64,000 bases of DNA, taken from positions 2,238,232-2,302,231 of the forward strand of contig JAQJVL010000109.1 of NCBI GenBank assembly GCA_035578905.1. The letters are read 5' to 3'. The notes beneath the pieces were generated by a model that searched no databases, was not told the DNA's origin, and saw nothing but the letters and a program-made list of their open reading frames with translations. Positions 1 to 11,611 of the stretch are shown here, piece by piece. This DNA is from Stictocephala bisonia. Taxonomy: Eukaryota > Arthropoda > Insecta > Hemiptera > Membracidae. The translations under genes and the position numbers were made by a program. Numbering within the stretch: position 1 is the first letter of the stretch; each line of letters starts with the position of its first letter.

Positions 1-1225
1 ACAGGACTTCCTAATTATAATAATTTTTTACCTTTACTAATATAATTACTTTTAGATAAATTAAATATTAATAAATATTATATATTCAGTTTGTAAGTAT
101 TATAAAATGTAATCAGTATTCTTACAGACATGAAGATTATAAATAAATAATTAATAAAACTAGAACATCACAGCCTTTCACAGAAAATGGTAACGTACGT
201 AATTTCTAATCGTATTTATAAAACGAAAATATAAAACTAAATTAAGTGTACTATTAAGATATATATTACAAATTGTACAAGAACAAAATAGGTCCTCTAA
301 AAATTATACTTATGATTAGAACTAGTTTAAAGTAACAAGGAATTTCGCAAATAGCATTATATTAAAATATTTAGGGAAAACAGAGAGAAAACGCTTAACT
401 TTAATTTCCTAATGAACAATCATATAATTGTGACTAAGAAAAGTCTTTTTCAGCAACTGTTACTAATTGAAAAAAAATCGAAAAATATTTGTTATACGAA
501 TTTACTTAAATTAATTTCATAAATTTAATTTATATACATGGTACAAATGTCCTGTGTTGCAGAATCACATTTATTTATTGTTTTGGTTATCTAACATGTC
601 ATCTTAACTAGTCGTTTTAATGTTAATATGTAGGCTATTTAAACTATTGTTAATCACACATTTCTTGCCTTATACCATGCGTTATTTTTCTAATTTACTC
701 TATGGTTGCAATTTACTAAACATAGTGTTAGTATTCGATTAAAAATGATTAAAATATTTTAAAAATGTTAAAAGTTTTATCGAATTTGTTGATATTTGCT
801 TTATGTTAAATAATAACATGTACCTCCAAGAAAAATTATAAGTTAATTTTTTTTAGAATAACTTTTTCTATCTTCAATTACCAGTTGTCACGACCCATTT
901 GATTTAACGAGCGTATTGTTAGATCAGTTAGGTACTCGAACGTTAGATCTATTATTCCTGTCAAAGTACTTAGCTACTGTTCCACCAGGAAGTAATATAT
1001 CGTAATATCATAAAAATTAAGAACGAGAAACATATTTATTGTAGGCTTTATTTATTATAAAATACGACAATCTCTTTTAAAATTTGTTGAAAATTATTGA
1101 GACTTGTTTTGTTAACTTGTTTTGTTGTGTTGTTATATATATTATGATATAAAGTTTTGTTGTATATTTCTTAAATTGCTTCGTATCAATTTTGCGTTAG
1201 ATAGAAGCCACTAGTATTTTAGTAC
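1..1225. other. AT-rich intergenic DNA
   Basis: Very AT-rich sequence with stops in all frames. I see no gene, tandem array or recognisable repeat in it. Confidence 0.6.
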
Positions 1226-1348
1226 NNNNNNNNNNNNNNNNNNNNNNNNNNNNNNNNNNNNNNNNNNNNNNNNNNNNNNNNNNNNNNNNNNNNNNNNNNN
1301 NNNNNNNNNNNNNNNNNNNNNNNNNNNNNNNNNNNNNNNNNNNNNNNN
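1226..1348. other. assembly gap (123 N)
   Basis: A run of 123 undetermined bases. The left edge ends in TTTTAGTAC and the right side shows TTTTTTTAGTAC within 15 bases, so the same word borders both sides. The open frames that cross this gap are artefacts of reading through N. Confidence 0.98.
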
Positions 1349-1365
1349 AATTTTTTTAGTACAGT

Positions 1366-1402
1366 ATTGCTTATCAGAGTTAAGTAGCTTATCAGAGTTA
1401 AC
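1366..1402. repeat. 18-bp tandem duplication next to the gap
   Basis: GCTTATCAGAGTTAA occurs twice, 18 bases apart, just right of the gap. The unresolved bases may lie in a tandem repeat. Confidence 0.7.
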
Positions 1403-2793
1403 AAAACGTTCGTTATTAATATTATACAAGATTCAATTACCTTTACCAAAGAATTTGGTGGGATTCTAATACCTGTAGAGTGATTTAACTAATCATCTTT
1501 TAAATATTCTTAAATATTTCTAAAACCAATAAATAAAAAAAGTCACAAGAGTTTATTGCAGTCGAACATTTAGCTTTTACTTACGGGTCTTATTACGAGG
1601 TAGCATTGTGTTTTCGAAAGTAGTTTGACACAAAAACAGACGCATAAATCAACCAAAAGTCGCGACTGTAGTCCTCAAGTCTACCTTTATACTTTCGTAA
1701 TATTTACAACTAGAGGAACGTGATCAACAATTGTATAACTCTTACAGAACACAAAATTAGAGCAAAAACAAAGTACACTCGTAAGTTGTGTAATGTAATA
1801 TCCTTAACACGTTTGCTCTTGAATAAAGAATATAAATGTAAACAGGCTAGCAACAATAAATTTATTTGAAGTAATTTTAATTTAATACAGTTAGTTTGGA
1901 AATAACTATATCAATAACTACATAAAATAACAATAGTATTATATTATGTACTAAAAATAAAAATAAAGAATCACATTATATAGGGTGGAAAAATATATTG
2001 AAACGTTTTCACAACTTTTGTACGACTTGACTTGTAAAAGTGAAATCTTGTACATGTTAATAGTAAAAGTTAAATTTTAACGCCATTGGTGACATTTCAT
2101 CTTTTCATGGGGGGCGAGAGATAACGAATAACTTTCACGAGGAGTTGAGAAAAAATCTTAAACGTAAGCCTTGGTTGAATTGGCATCAAATGAAAGGTAT
2201 ATTTAATAGAAATTAATTGCCGCAAACCGGACTTCGAAAGGTCTGTCCTTTCCTGAGTAACGGTAATTTGAATTCAAATATAACTAATTTGGATAGTATT
2301 TCTCTGCTATTTAAAGGTTCAAAGTAAATTATTCTGATCAAAAATTATACTTTATGCAACACAATTACTCAACAAAAATTAAATTATCAATTTATCTACG
2401 GAAAAGAATAAATTTGTTGTAAAAGCGTTTCCATTTATTGTTTTCACCCTGTACACTTCAAAATAAAATGTAGGCTTTTATATAGAGAACCCTGACTTAT
2501 AAAAAAATTTAAAATTATTCTCACAACTCCTGCTCAGTTTTTTTATAAACATAAACAATTAAAATAAAACTTTAGTTAGATTTCCGCGCTATTCAAACCT
2601 ACAATGGTCGCGTTTGTCCTTATTCTACCAAAGCCCTGACTGTCACCGTACTCACTCGCTCACCGACTCATTGCTTGGGTGGATACCTCTATCACTACTT
2701 GTAGCCTATTTTACTTATTTTAATTTTTGTAGCTTCATACAATGTATCTGTTTCTACCGAGTGGGTATTTATTTTTTTGTGCTGCTATCCTGG
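1403..2793. other. AT-rich intergenic DNA
   Basis: No gene or repeat recognised. An open frame of 89 codons ends inside the neighbouring palindrome cluster (2614-2883) and resembles no family I know. Confidence 0.5.
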
Positions 2794-2896
2794 ACTCTGC
2801 GCCCTAGAAAACCCGCTGCAAGAGATGATCAGCTGGCCCAATGGACCAGAAACTGGGAGGAATTTATAGCATCGCTATGTTAGTAGCTCATTTTTT

Positions 2897-2932
<36 letters not shown>

Positions 2933-3158
2933 AAAAAATGAGCTACTTGATTGTATAGGCCTATATTAGTTATATATTCCTCCCATATATAGTTATAATT
3001 CCTCCCAAAGTTTCTGGTCCATTGGGCCAGCTGATCATCTCTTGCAGCGGGTTTTCTAGGGCGCAGAGTAGGATTTAGGTAATATTTAGTGAAGGAGATG
3101 GTATATCAATAACTAATATAGGCCTATACAATCAAGTTTTTTTTTCATTTGCATTTTT

Positions 3159-3198
<40 letters not shown>

Positions 3199-3230
3199 AA
3201 CCGTCCCATGATTATATATGCATGGGACGG
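2794..3230. repeat. nested palindrome cluster
   Basis: Four palindromes lie within 440 bp. Outer arms of about 71 bp (2794-2864 and 2997-3069) are reverse complements apart from a 2-base indel. Inside them, 2883-2946 is a 64-bp perfect palindrome centred on a (TA)n run. A 26-bp inverted pair (2946-2971 with 3111-3136) overlaps and crosses the outer right arm. Next come a (TA)n run framed by TTCAA/TTGAA (3158-3200) and a hairpin with 10-bp arms CCGTCCCATG/CATGGGACGG (3201-3230). The sequence shows the symmetry directly; that it came from foldback or hairpin-type elements is an inference. Confidence 0.9.
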
Positions 3231-3239
3231 TGATATCAA

Positions 3240-3800
3240 TACTTGCTGTTATGCTGGTAAACAGACTTAAGAATCATATAGCATTCACAGTGTCAGTATT
3301 AAGGCGCAGACGACAGGATCACCACCCACCCTACATCCGGTGGGCCTGCAGCAAAAGGGATGTGGCGGGTAGTTTTAACGGATTATCTGTTTAGTTCGTG
3401 GGAGCCATTATTGAGATTTATAAGGATCCGAATCTCAAATCAGCTGATGCATATTTGTACTACGAGCTCCTTGCCCACCAACAAATTAGAGAGCTCAACC
3501 AACCTTCGTACACGTGACTAACTATATACTGTTCACCGAGAGTTGAGAGTGAGGCTCCGCCAAAACTGTCCTTGTCCCAAGGGTGGTTGCCAATAAAAAG
3601 AGGGTGTCCACGTGACCTTTGATTTACAACAAGACTGATTCATTGGCATCCCCAGTTGGCAGTAAGTCAGTCAGCCTCAGGCAGAAAGGGCAGTTTATCA
3701 CTACATCAGCATGTGAATCGGCCTAGCCCCGGAGTCACACTATCAATGGGTCGCGCTTCTCTCTCAACTCTTGCTGAACAGAATATAGGCTGCTAATATA
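3240..3800. other. less AT-rich non-coding segment
   Basis: This stretch is visibly richer in G and C than its surroundings and has a few CACGTG words. It could be an old repeat or a promoter or untranslated exon, but no frame, splice pattern or family is recognisable. Confidence 0.35.
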
Positions 3801-5865
3801 CGGTGCTTACTCACGTATCTTGTTATATCCATCATCTCCATTCATTTCAAAACATTATTAACTCCATTCACAACAGTCCTAAATGTTCTACTTTTATTAT
3901 ATCCACTAGAAATAATTCTCAATGACCATCTTATATCCGTTCTTTTAATATAGTGTGTAAGATGTCAACGGTAAGGGCATTACGCAATGAAACTCGTAGT
4001 CAAAAAGAGGATTTATCAAAGAAAAAGTATGCGTATGGTGGATAAGAAGACCTTGTTAAAATAGGGTGAGTGTTTGGGCCACATATTGTTGTCTGCGAAT
4101 GGTAGTTTAGGGATTGAAAATCCTAGAAAAATCGCCGTGTACCAGAACTTATTATATTTTAAAAACAAAAATTAAATACACCTATAAAATGCTCCTTATC
4201 TGCAAGTGATATCCATTTACACTTTTGTGTGAGAATTCTACCACTTTATTCACTCTAACGTAATGCTGTAGTTCAGCTGTTTCTTCGATGTTGTGTTGAA
4301 ATTATTTTACAAGACAATGGATGTTTTCAGGCCTGATAATACCGAACTGTCATTGTTCCTATGGTTCTATGGTAACTACCAGAGAAGTCTGATAGTCTAC
4401 GTTACATACTGTCCGGTGTTAGAATGTAGGGGAAAAAATGTCTGTTACGTAAAAGTGAGACTAATATGTAACGTCACTAAATATAAATTGTGCCAATAAT
4501 CAAGGGTAAGTATACATTTCATTTGACATACAAACAAAAATTATATGTGCAACACTCACAACCCACAAAAATCTCTACGTTTAGTATCTTAATAAGTAAT
4601 ACGTAGGCTGTAAATAAGTATTTGATTGAATTTTTGTATGGAAAATTCCCCAATATTTTTGCCTTAGTCGGTTATTTTTAATTTCATCCGAGAGCGTTGA
4701 AATTACATACAACGAATGTTTGTCGATGTAGCCGTGTAAAGAATGCAATCAAAGCAATGCGGCTGAGAAGAATCCTGGGAACTCAATTTCATTAATGTTT
4801 TAAATCGATACTTCGATATTTGGTTTAATTTGTCAAGTGTTTTTATTTGGTACATTTTTTCATTCACTTCGAAAATACCACGAAATAAAATAGATTCTTG
4901 CATAAAGGTAGACTTAATTTACTTCTGTCTTCTTTGTTTTTCTTCTTTGTTTGAATATTAGTTTTATTTAGCGTGAGATTTGAAAAATATATAAACTACA
5001 TATTCCAAAAAATAATTCCTCCATATTTAAGTTAATACGAAAAATCATACCTGCACATATTCATAAATTTCAATAACTCTACTAACTTTAAATCTACTCG
5101 TAGTCTTTTATTTCAATTTACTAATTTATCTGATTTATTCAATTATTATTTCGCCTTTTAATGTAAGATAAGTTACAGCTTAACATTATTATTATTTATT
5201 ATTATATTTCATGTAATTGTGCATATAATCTTCAATAAAGCCACGACTTATAAAATAGAAATTTCATATTACTATCTAGGTCATTAAAAACAAACAGATG
5301 TTGAATTGGCAACACTTTTAAATGAAGATATAATGGAAAAGAACTGTCACAAAGGGGGTTTCTTAAAATTATGCGTGAAAAATTACTTTTTAGGTTGACT
5401 TAGTCATTATAGCTTTCATAACACACATAACAAATAGCATAAATGGTAAATACAAGAGGCCATAATCAAACAAAAAGCCTATTTAAATAAACAACTATAG
5501 GCATTCCCGGGCTATTTAATTAATAATATTATTGAACATAATTATTGAAGCTGGTCTTTTGTTTGGTTATGTTGGCATTCCTTTTATAGTTATTATTATT
5601 TTTACTATGCTATTAATGGATTAGAAAATAGTACAATATAAAATTAAATTATTCGTTAAAAACCAGTAAAAATATTTCCCCGTTAAAGGATAAGTTAAAA
5701 GCATTTAATTCCAGTAACTTTATTTTTAATTTATAAGGCCTACGCACTTAATGTATTTTTTTTATTTTTCTAACCTTTTAAAATAAACATCCTTTGCATT
5801 TTTTTTTAGTATAGTCACACAGGATACTTATTTACAAATTGAGGTTATGTTAGGTGACGTTTGAT
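3801..5865. other. AT-rich intergenic DNA
   Basis: No gene, tandem array or repeat family recognised. Confidence 0.5.
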
Positions 5866-5938
5866 GTCACGTGATCTCAGTCATTAGTAATCCAATATCC
5901 GTCCTACAAGTATAGTCAGCTGATTCAATCATAATTTA
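5866..5938 (+). repeat. family C repeat, copy 1
   Basis: A short segment containing CACGTGATCTCAGTCATTA and then CAGCTGATTCAATCATAAT. Two related copies lie at 10963-11055 and 38735-38828. This copy is the most diverged. Confidence 0.45.
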
Positions 5939-7054
5939 AACTTTATGTAGTTGGTATTGATTCTCTCAATATTGGACAGCTGATAAAAGTATTTGTTTTG
6001 TGTTTAATTATAATGAAAAATAGAGTGATTTATTTATTTACTTTCAAACAAATGACAACGAGAACGCTCTCCAGTTAATATACGGAGGTGTCAAACTTAA
6101 AATTATGTTTTAGTTAGTAAATAAATTATTAATGGACTATGACTTAGTTATATTAGATTAGTAGATTACCTTAGCATTTACTGTCTTATTCTGAAAAAAA
6201 ATCTAAACCTCTGAGGGTTAAATTTTGTATGATGATGGGTCCTATCATTTAGGTGTGCAATAAGAAGTTACTTTAAAAACAATTTAATTTAGTACTGAAA
6301 AATAGCCATTATAATGCGGAATGATAAGAAATGTCAAAATAGTGCATTCCAATTTGGCCTGTAACGTCTAAATGGTCCTATTAAAAAAATACTATAGTTG
6401 TCAGTACCATATTTAAAATGACCTACGAATTTGCTCTTATACCTTTTTGTTCTATTGTTCCTCCTTTATCCTTAGAAAAATATATACTGTCAAATATTGC
6501 GTCATTCAAAACGGTCACTTACGCACTCTGAAAGTAGACATATATGGTTTTCTCGACAGAAAAAGCTTTACATCTCATAGAAAAAACACAATTTTTCAAG
6601 AAAAGGAAAATTCTGTTGAGTGATAGCAAGGTTCATATCATAAGGAACCCCTTGGTTAGAAACCACTAATTCAGACACAATTTCCCCACCTTCAACTCTC
6701 TACAAGTAATTTACTGATTTGTTAGACTATAAAACTTAGTTATTTAAGAGGAAACACTGATTTTATTCATAACTTTTAAAACTCCTTTTAATGTGCGAAT
6801 GAGTTGTATTTAGCTTTTACATATGAATAGTTAGTAGTTGATAATTCAGATGGTCTTAGTGTTGTTTCAATAATATTTTTAATACTGTTATTTTGCAAGT
6901 ACATAAATTATATATATGATTTATTAATCGTTGTTCTACAAAATTCTAAATTTTTATATTAAAGAAATTAAATAGAAAAACTCACATTTCATTTGACCAA
7001 TTCTTTAAACATCATGAAGGAATAAAAATTTGACATTTATTATTCCCATTATTT
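5939..7054. other. AT-rich intergenic DNA
   Basis: Nothing recognised. CAGCTGAT recurs near 5980 in opposite orientation to the copy C1 motif, giving a short imperfect inverted pair. Confidence 0.45.
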
Positions 7055-7057
7055 TGC

Positions 7058-7235
7058 TTACAGATTTTAGAATGTTGAAAATAACTTCCTCCCATTTTCT
7101 TCAACACACATGTCAACCCCCACGACGTGAATACAAGAGTTAACAAATGTGCCCCATTCTGGGGGAGGAAATTGAAGTGTCTGTAGGACCGAACTGAGAA
7201 TCGATCAAATGCTTGACTGTTGGAAAACACCACTT
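7058..7235 (+). repeat. family R1 dispersed repeat, copy 1
   Basis: The first of six related copies in the window (7.1, 15.2, 30.9, 42.8, 48.8 and about 64.0 kb). The core is a nearly invariant stretch of about 110 bp holding the words CCACGACGTGAATACAAGAG and GGGGGAGGAAATTGAAGTGT. It is preceded by a pyrimidine-rich tract ending in CAG or TAG-like ends (here TTTGCTTACAG). On the minus strand the core stays open in every good copy, but the differences between copies change amino acids, so I do not call it protein-coding. Confidence 0.85.
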
Positions 7236-8097
7236 TGTTGACAAGTCAATTTTTAGGTTCAAGAGAAGGTTATTGTTATGAACCAGTTTTGTCAAATTTA
7301 AAACCAAACAGAGACGAGAATGACACACATGAAAAACTTGGTAAAACATGTTGTCTTTGCTTATTTAAAAACTAAATTTGAATAACTTTGATTTTTTTAA
7401 ATTTTTTATTTATGTTGTTACAAAAATGAATAATAAATAATATTAGAACAGTTACGGTAAGGTTTAATATTAATTATGCACGAAATTTGGCGTATGTTCA
7501 CATTATGGTTTTTTTATTTCTTCTTGATAATCGAAAACACGCTTATTTAGTATGTAAGTAATGTTCAAGTGCTTCCATCTCCATGTTCACAACATTATTA
7601 GCAATCTACAGTGTGAAGAGAACACGAAATTGTACTTAAATTATTAAAATAATATTACAACAAGGAGATGTAACGAAACAAACACGATGTCATGGGGATA
7701 AACATGTTGAACGGTTTAACAGTCAATTGACTCTGACCAAACACCAGCGAGCTAACGAAGCGTACATTCCTAATTTTTATTTGCGTGAAATAGTTTGGAA
7801 CTCATTATTGCTGTAGATTTTTACTCTTGTGTTCCATTAATTTTATAATCAATTTAATTTTTGTGCTTTTATAAATATGTAAGAAATCTAAAAATACAAA
7901 ACAGCTAAAGTAAAATATTTGAATAAAATCCACATTCCGCAATGTAACTGCATGTCCTATACTACTTATTACACTGTGTACATTATTCGCTTTATTTAAA
8001 AACTTTACTTTAAATTATAAAATATTATCTAGTCATTAATAGTGTTAACTTTGTGTGTACTTAATTTTCAAACACACGTGAACCTTAAACGAGCTTA
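7236..8097. other. AT-rich intergenic DNA
   Basis: Nothing recognised beyond chance open frames. Confidence 0.5.
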
Positions 8098-8355
8098 CTG
8101 TCGGCGCAAAAATTATGTGCACCCGAATTTGAAGGTTGTTTACTAAGAGGTAAACAGACCAAGAGGCATATGAAAACTCCAATGATACCATTGTTTTACT
8201 AGTTGAATGGTCCATTAGTAAATATGTATTTAAAAATTATGTTATAAGTTCTAATAATTTTTATCTTAGTTGGAAAAAAATTACCAGAATTTTAATTATT
8301 TTTCACTGTATATGAAACATACACCGTTATTACTGAATAACTCGTTCATCCAGTA

Positions 8356-8357
<2 letters not shown>

Positions 8358-8397
<40 letters not shown>
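8358..8397. repeat. (TA)n microsatellite
   Basis: Uninterrupted alternating TA run. A short imperfect inverted pair around AAGCTTATATG/CATATAAGCTT follows at about 8410-8447. Confidence 0.9.
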
Positions 8398-8400
<3 letters not shown>

Positions 8401-8615
8401 CATTATATAAAGCTTATATGGTTCATAGAAATGTTTCATATAAGCTTCATCACATTATCAGTTTTTATGCACCGGAATGTCGAACATTGCTGGTAATGTC
8501 ATACATTTCAGAATTTTATGTTTTCAAGGAAATAAGTTGTTATCAATTACCTAAAACATAGTTTTCTTGGCTTCTAGAGGTCAAAAAACTAATTATCTGG
8601 TCTCTTTGTTTACCT

Positions 8616-8617
<2 letters not shown>

Positions 8618-8683
<66 letters not shown>
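8618..8683. repeat. (TA)n microsatellite
   Basis: About 65 bp of alternating TA. Confidence 0.92.
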
Positions 8684-8688
<5 letters not shown>

Positions 8689-8689
8689 G

Positions 8690-9035
8690 ATATGATCGTG
8701 CGTGAGAGGATGTATGTGTGTGTGCATGTGTTGTGTGTTTTGGTTGGTGTGTGTGATATACAGTCATTGTGCTTGCGCCCATTATTTATGCTAAGTGTGT
8801 GCGTATATGAAGGTTTATGTCAGATAGTGTATTTAATTTGTGTATTCCTAACGAGCATGTGTGCGAGGAGGAGTCGGGTGCGTCTTTCTTAGGCATGTGT
8901 GATCTTTCATGTTGGTGTGTATGCGGAGTGTATGGATGTATAATGCTTTGTGTATCAATATTGTGTAATTATGGGCGTGGGCAAGTGTTCGTAAATGTGA
9001 AATGTGGGCAGGTTTTAGGTCAGGTTTTATGGTAG
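8690..9035 (+). repeat. GT-rich low-complexity tract
   Basis: G and T rich sequence with TGTGTGTG words. It directly follows the (TA)n run. The open frames over it reflect its composition (many Val, Cys and Leu) and are not called as genes. Confidence 0.6.
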
Positions 9036-9039
9036 TTTT

Positions 9040-9372
9040 TTAGCGGATTACAGTAAACTTTATATTATTAGTTTTTATTTATTTTATATTTATTTTATTT
9101 GTTTTGGCTTCTAATGTTACGAAATTTAGTTTATAAAAGTGTCCCTTTGTAATTTTGTGTGGCTTTAAGTAATAATTGTTTATTTACATACGTATTACTT
9201 TTTATTTGTTTATATAAAAGTAACATTTTCATTTTATTTTACATCTGGCTGGTAGTGGCCCGTTCCCCTCCCAAAGGCACGTGCCCATGAGGGGAACTAT
9301 TTCCACCATTGTTATATGTTCTTTACATTATCATTATTTTTGTGTGAATAAAATGCTTTATCTATCTATCTA
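9040..9372 (+). mobile_element. 3' end of a LINE-like retrotransposon
   Basis: The segment ends with a polyadenylation signal (AATAAA, about 9350) followed by a short tail of TATC repeats, a common arrangement at the 3' end of non-LTR retrotransposons. Upstream is a small GC-richer patch (CCCGTTCCCCTCCC, then GAGGGGAACT, able to pair as a hairpin near 9260-9297). No reverse transcriptase frame is left, so the clade is unknown. A non-element gene 3' end is less likely, because no exon is visible. Confidence 0.5.
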
Positions 9373-10355
9373 AATACCATTTAAAATCATCTGTTATTAC
9401 AAATTATTACATTTGATCTCCAAAGAGTTCAAAGATTCCAAGATTCAGCTATTTTACTATTTTTTCGTTTCAATAGTATAAAAGGAATTTTCTAGTACAT
9501 TTGTCGAATTTTTTTATAAAAATGTGAGTAGATTGATAATGTTCTATATTATTTGTCATTGTGACTATTCAATTATAATGTCAAGTTCTGGACTACAACA
9601 GAATGGGTTTCTTGACCCATTGGGAAGGTTGCCTGGCTATTCATAGCCTTAATGACGCAGTGTTGTCACATTGTTTTCACCCAACAGAGCACAGACACTG
9701 TTATTAAACTTTACATAACCAAGCAGAATAATAAATATATCTGGGTAAGTGTAGCTTTAACGTAGCGTTTGAAAATTGTATCTGTATGTAAATTTACTTC
9801 TCTCTTAGATATTATAAGGAACGTATAAAATAATTGGGTCATGAATCGATTATTCATGGTATTTTTTGGTGGCATATGTTAAAATAATTTTAAATTGATA
9901 AATTAAATTTGATATAAATCACTATAAAATCCACGTATTTACTTATAAATATGTAAGTAATGTTCCGTAACTATAAATGCCATAATGATTACAACATGAC
10001 TAAGTAATATTTTCACGACCTCTAGAAGACAAGAAAACAATGTTTTAGTGAATTGACCAGAATGTTTTTTTTTCTTGAAAACTTAAAATTCTTAAATCTA
10101 TAAAACTTATAGGACACACCAGTTATTAAATTATAAGTGCGATTATTAACTTTTTTTGTAATAACGGTGTCAATTTGATATTCAGTAGAAAATAGTTTAC
10201 TTTTTTGTTCCAACTACGATTAAAATTTAAAATGCATATATCGTAAAGTAAAATTAAACGAGGAAAACAATGGTGTGATTAAAATGTCGTAGGCCTCTTA
10301 GATTCTTCAGAAAACAACCTTCAAACTAGGGTGCACATAATTTATTCGCCGACAG

Positions 10356-10962
10356 GAAATTTGTTTGTTAATTACTATGACATGTTATGAATTACCATTT
10401 GGACTTAAATTATAGTCGAACCGAAACTATTCACCCTATATAATTTAATGTGTATCATAAAAAGTATAAAATTATAATTTTTACTCAGAATACAGGAAAT
10501 TATCAAAAAACAGAAAATAATAATTCGGTTAAAGATAAAATATTTTAAATTGATTTATTAAAGAAGAGTTCAGCGTTTATTGAAATTAATGACTATAATA
10601 TACTATTATTCTTATTATAATTTAGTTTTATTTATAATTTAGGTAAGATGTCAGTCTGCAATGAGTCTGAGCTGAAGTTAGCCAAAAATGGGTACTAAAA
10701 ATTAATTTTAAATATTTTTAAATTGTAAATGCTAGAAATAATCAATATCAAAAGGATCAACCAATATATATTTTTTCCAGATGTTCTTTTACACAAAATA
10801 TAATTTCACACGTTAATTTTATTCAAACGTTCATGTATATTTTATACCGTAAATTAAAAGTGTGTAGGTTTTGACCATCATTTTAATTTTTAGCTTTAAT
10901 ATCTTTCACTATTTAAAAAAATCGTGTATTTACATAAGCACCATTTTTAAAGTGAGGTTCTT
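10356..10962. other. AT-rich intergenic DNA
   Basis: Nothing recognised. Confidence 0.5.
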
Positions 10963-11055
10963 GTCCAGGAAATCAGATGGTAACGTGAATCTAGTCATTA
11001 TCAACTCCAATTTCCGGTCCCAAATGAAATCAACTTATCCAATCATAATAAAACC
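10963..11055 (+). repeat. family C repeat, copy 2
   Basis: Shares CATTATCAACTCCAATTTCC and then GGTCCCAAATGAAATCA-like sequence with 38735-38828, and more weakly with 5866-5938. An open frame of 95 codons (10871-11158) crosses it and is probably chance. Confidence 0.65.
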
Positions 11056-11571
11056 ATTTTCTTTTTCCCTTATTGTGGGATTCCCTTTTTATTTATTCAT
11101 TAATGTTGTACAGTATTTGATAACTGTTCAAAAACATGTTTATCCTCCATGCAGGTAAAAACCTTACGGGTGCCATTTCCTTCCGGAGATAATATCAAAT
11201 CATGGGTTTCTTTTTCAACGTTTCGGGCTGTTGTCCGTTGCAAAGTAATTCGGTCCGCTTACTCAAAAATGCTATAGAAGTTTCATTAGAAAGACCTATT
11301 TTAGTGGATCATAATTTGTTTTTCAAAAACATTGGGTATTTCTATACTTTTTCACAGTTAGATGTGTGAAAATTTAAATGTCATTCTTGATGATTTTACA
11401 CTAAAGATTCATAATAGTCAACAAGAATGATACTTCAATAATCATACAACGTTCACTATTACCTTTTATAATAATAAACACAAGCCGTACAGTTTAAACA
11501 GCAAAATCATATTTTAGTCCGCTAACAGTAATTCTGCTCTGCATGTCTAATATAGTGCTTTATAATTCTCA
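11056..11571. other. AT-rich intergenic DNA
   Basis: Nothing recognised. Confidence 0.5.
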
Positions 11572-11573
11572 GG

Positions 11574-11611
11574 GGGGACTTCCCAGTGGGGACTTCCCAG
11601 TGGGGACTTGG
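11574..11611 (+). repeat. 14-bp tandem repeat carrying kappaB-like words
   Basis: GGGGACTTCCC is present at 11574-11584 and again at 11588-11598, and a partial third unit (GGGGACTTGG) starts at 11602. The unit length is 14 bp. The 11-mer fits the NF-kappaB/Rel consensus, but no gene is visible nearby, so a regulatory role is only a possibility. Confidence 0.8.

Larger units (their letters stand above)
8098..10355. mobile_element. candidate old DNA transposon with long inverted ends
   Basis: The left end (8098 to about 8345) and the reverse complement of the right end (about 10110 to 10355) match over about 250 bp. Both begin CTGTCGGCG, followed within a few bases by AAATTATGTGCACCC and then TTTGAAGGTTGTTT. 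Further in they share TTAGTTGGAA-like and ACACCGTTATTAC words. Agreement is strong in the outer 45 bp and looks like about 70 percent overall by eye. No transposase frame remains inside, and no clear target duplication flanks the ends. The other possibility is two unrelated insertions of one repeat in opposite directions. Confidence 0.55.

Noticed and set aside
1211..1449. Two open frames across the N gap
   Set aside because: Most of each frame is undetermined sequence.
2614..2883. 89-codon frame ending in a plausible-looking PAARDDQLAQW segment
   Set aside because: The last part lies in the inverted arm 2794-2864, which is repeated in reverse nearby. No family match comes to mind and there is no supporting exon structure.
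7012..7233. Conserved minus-strand frame in the R1 core (SQAFDRFSVR-type protein seen in four copies)
   Set aside because: The differences between copies mostly change the amino acid, and the frame has no common start or end. The conservation is at the nucleotide level, not of a protein.
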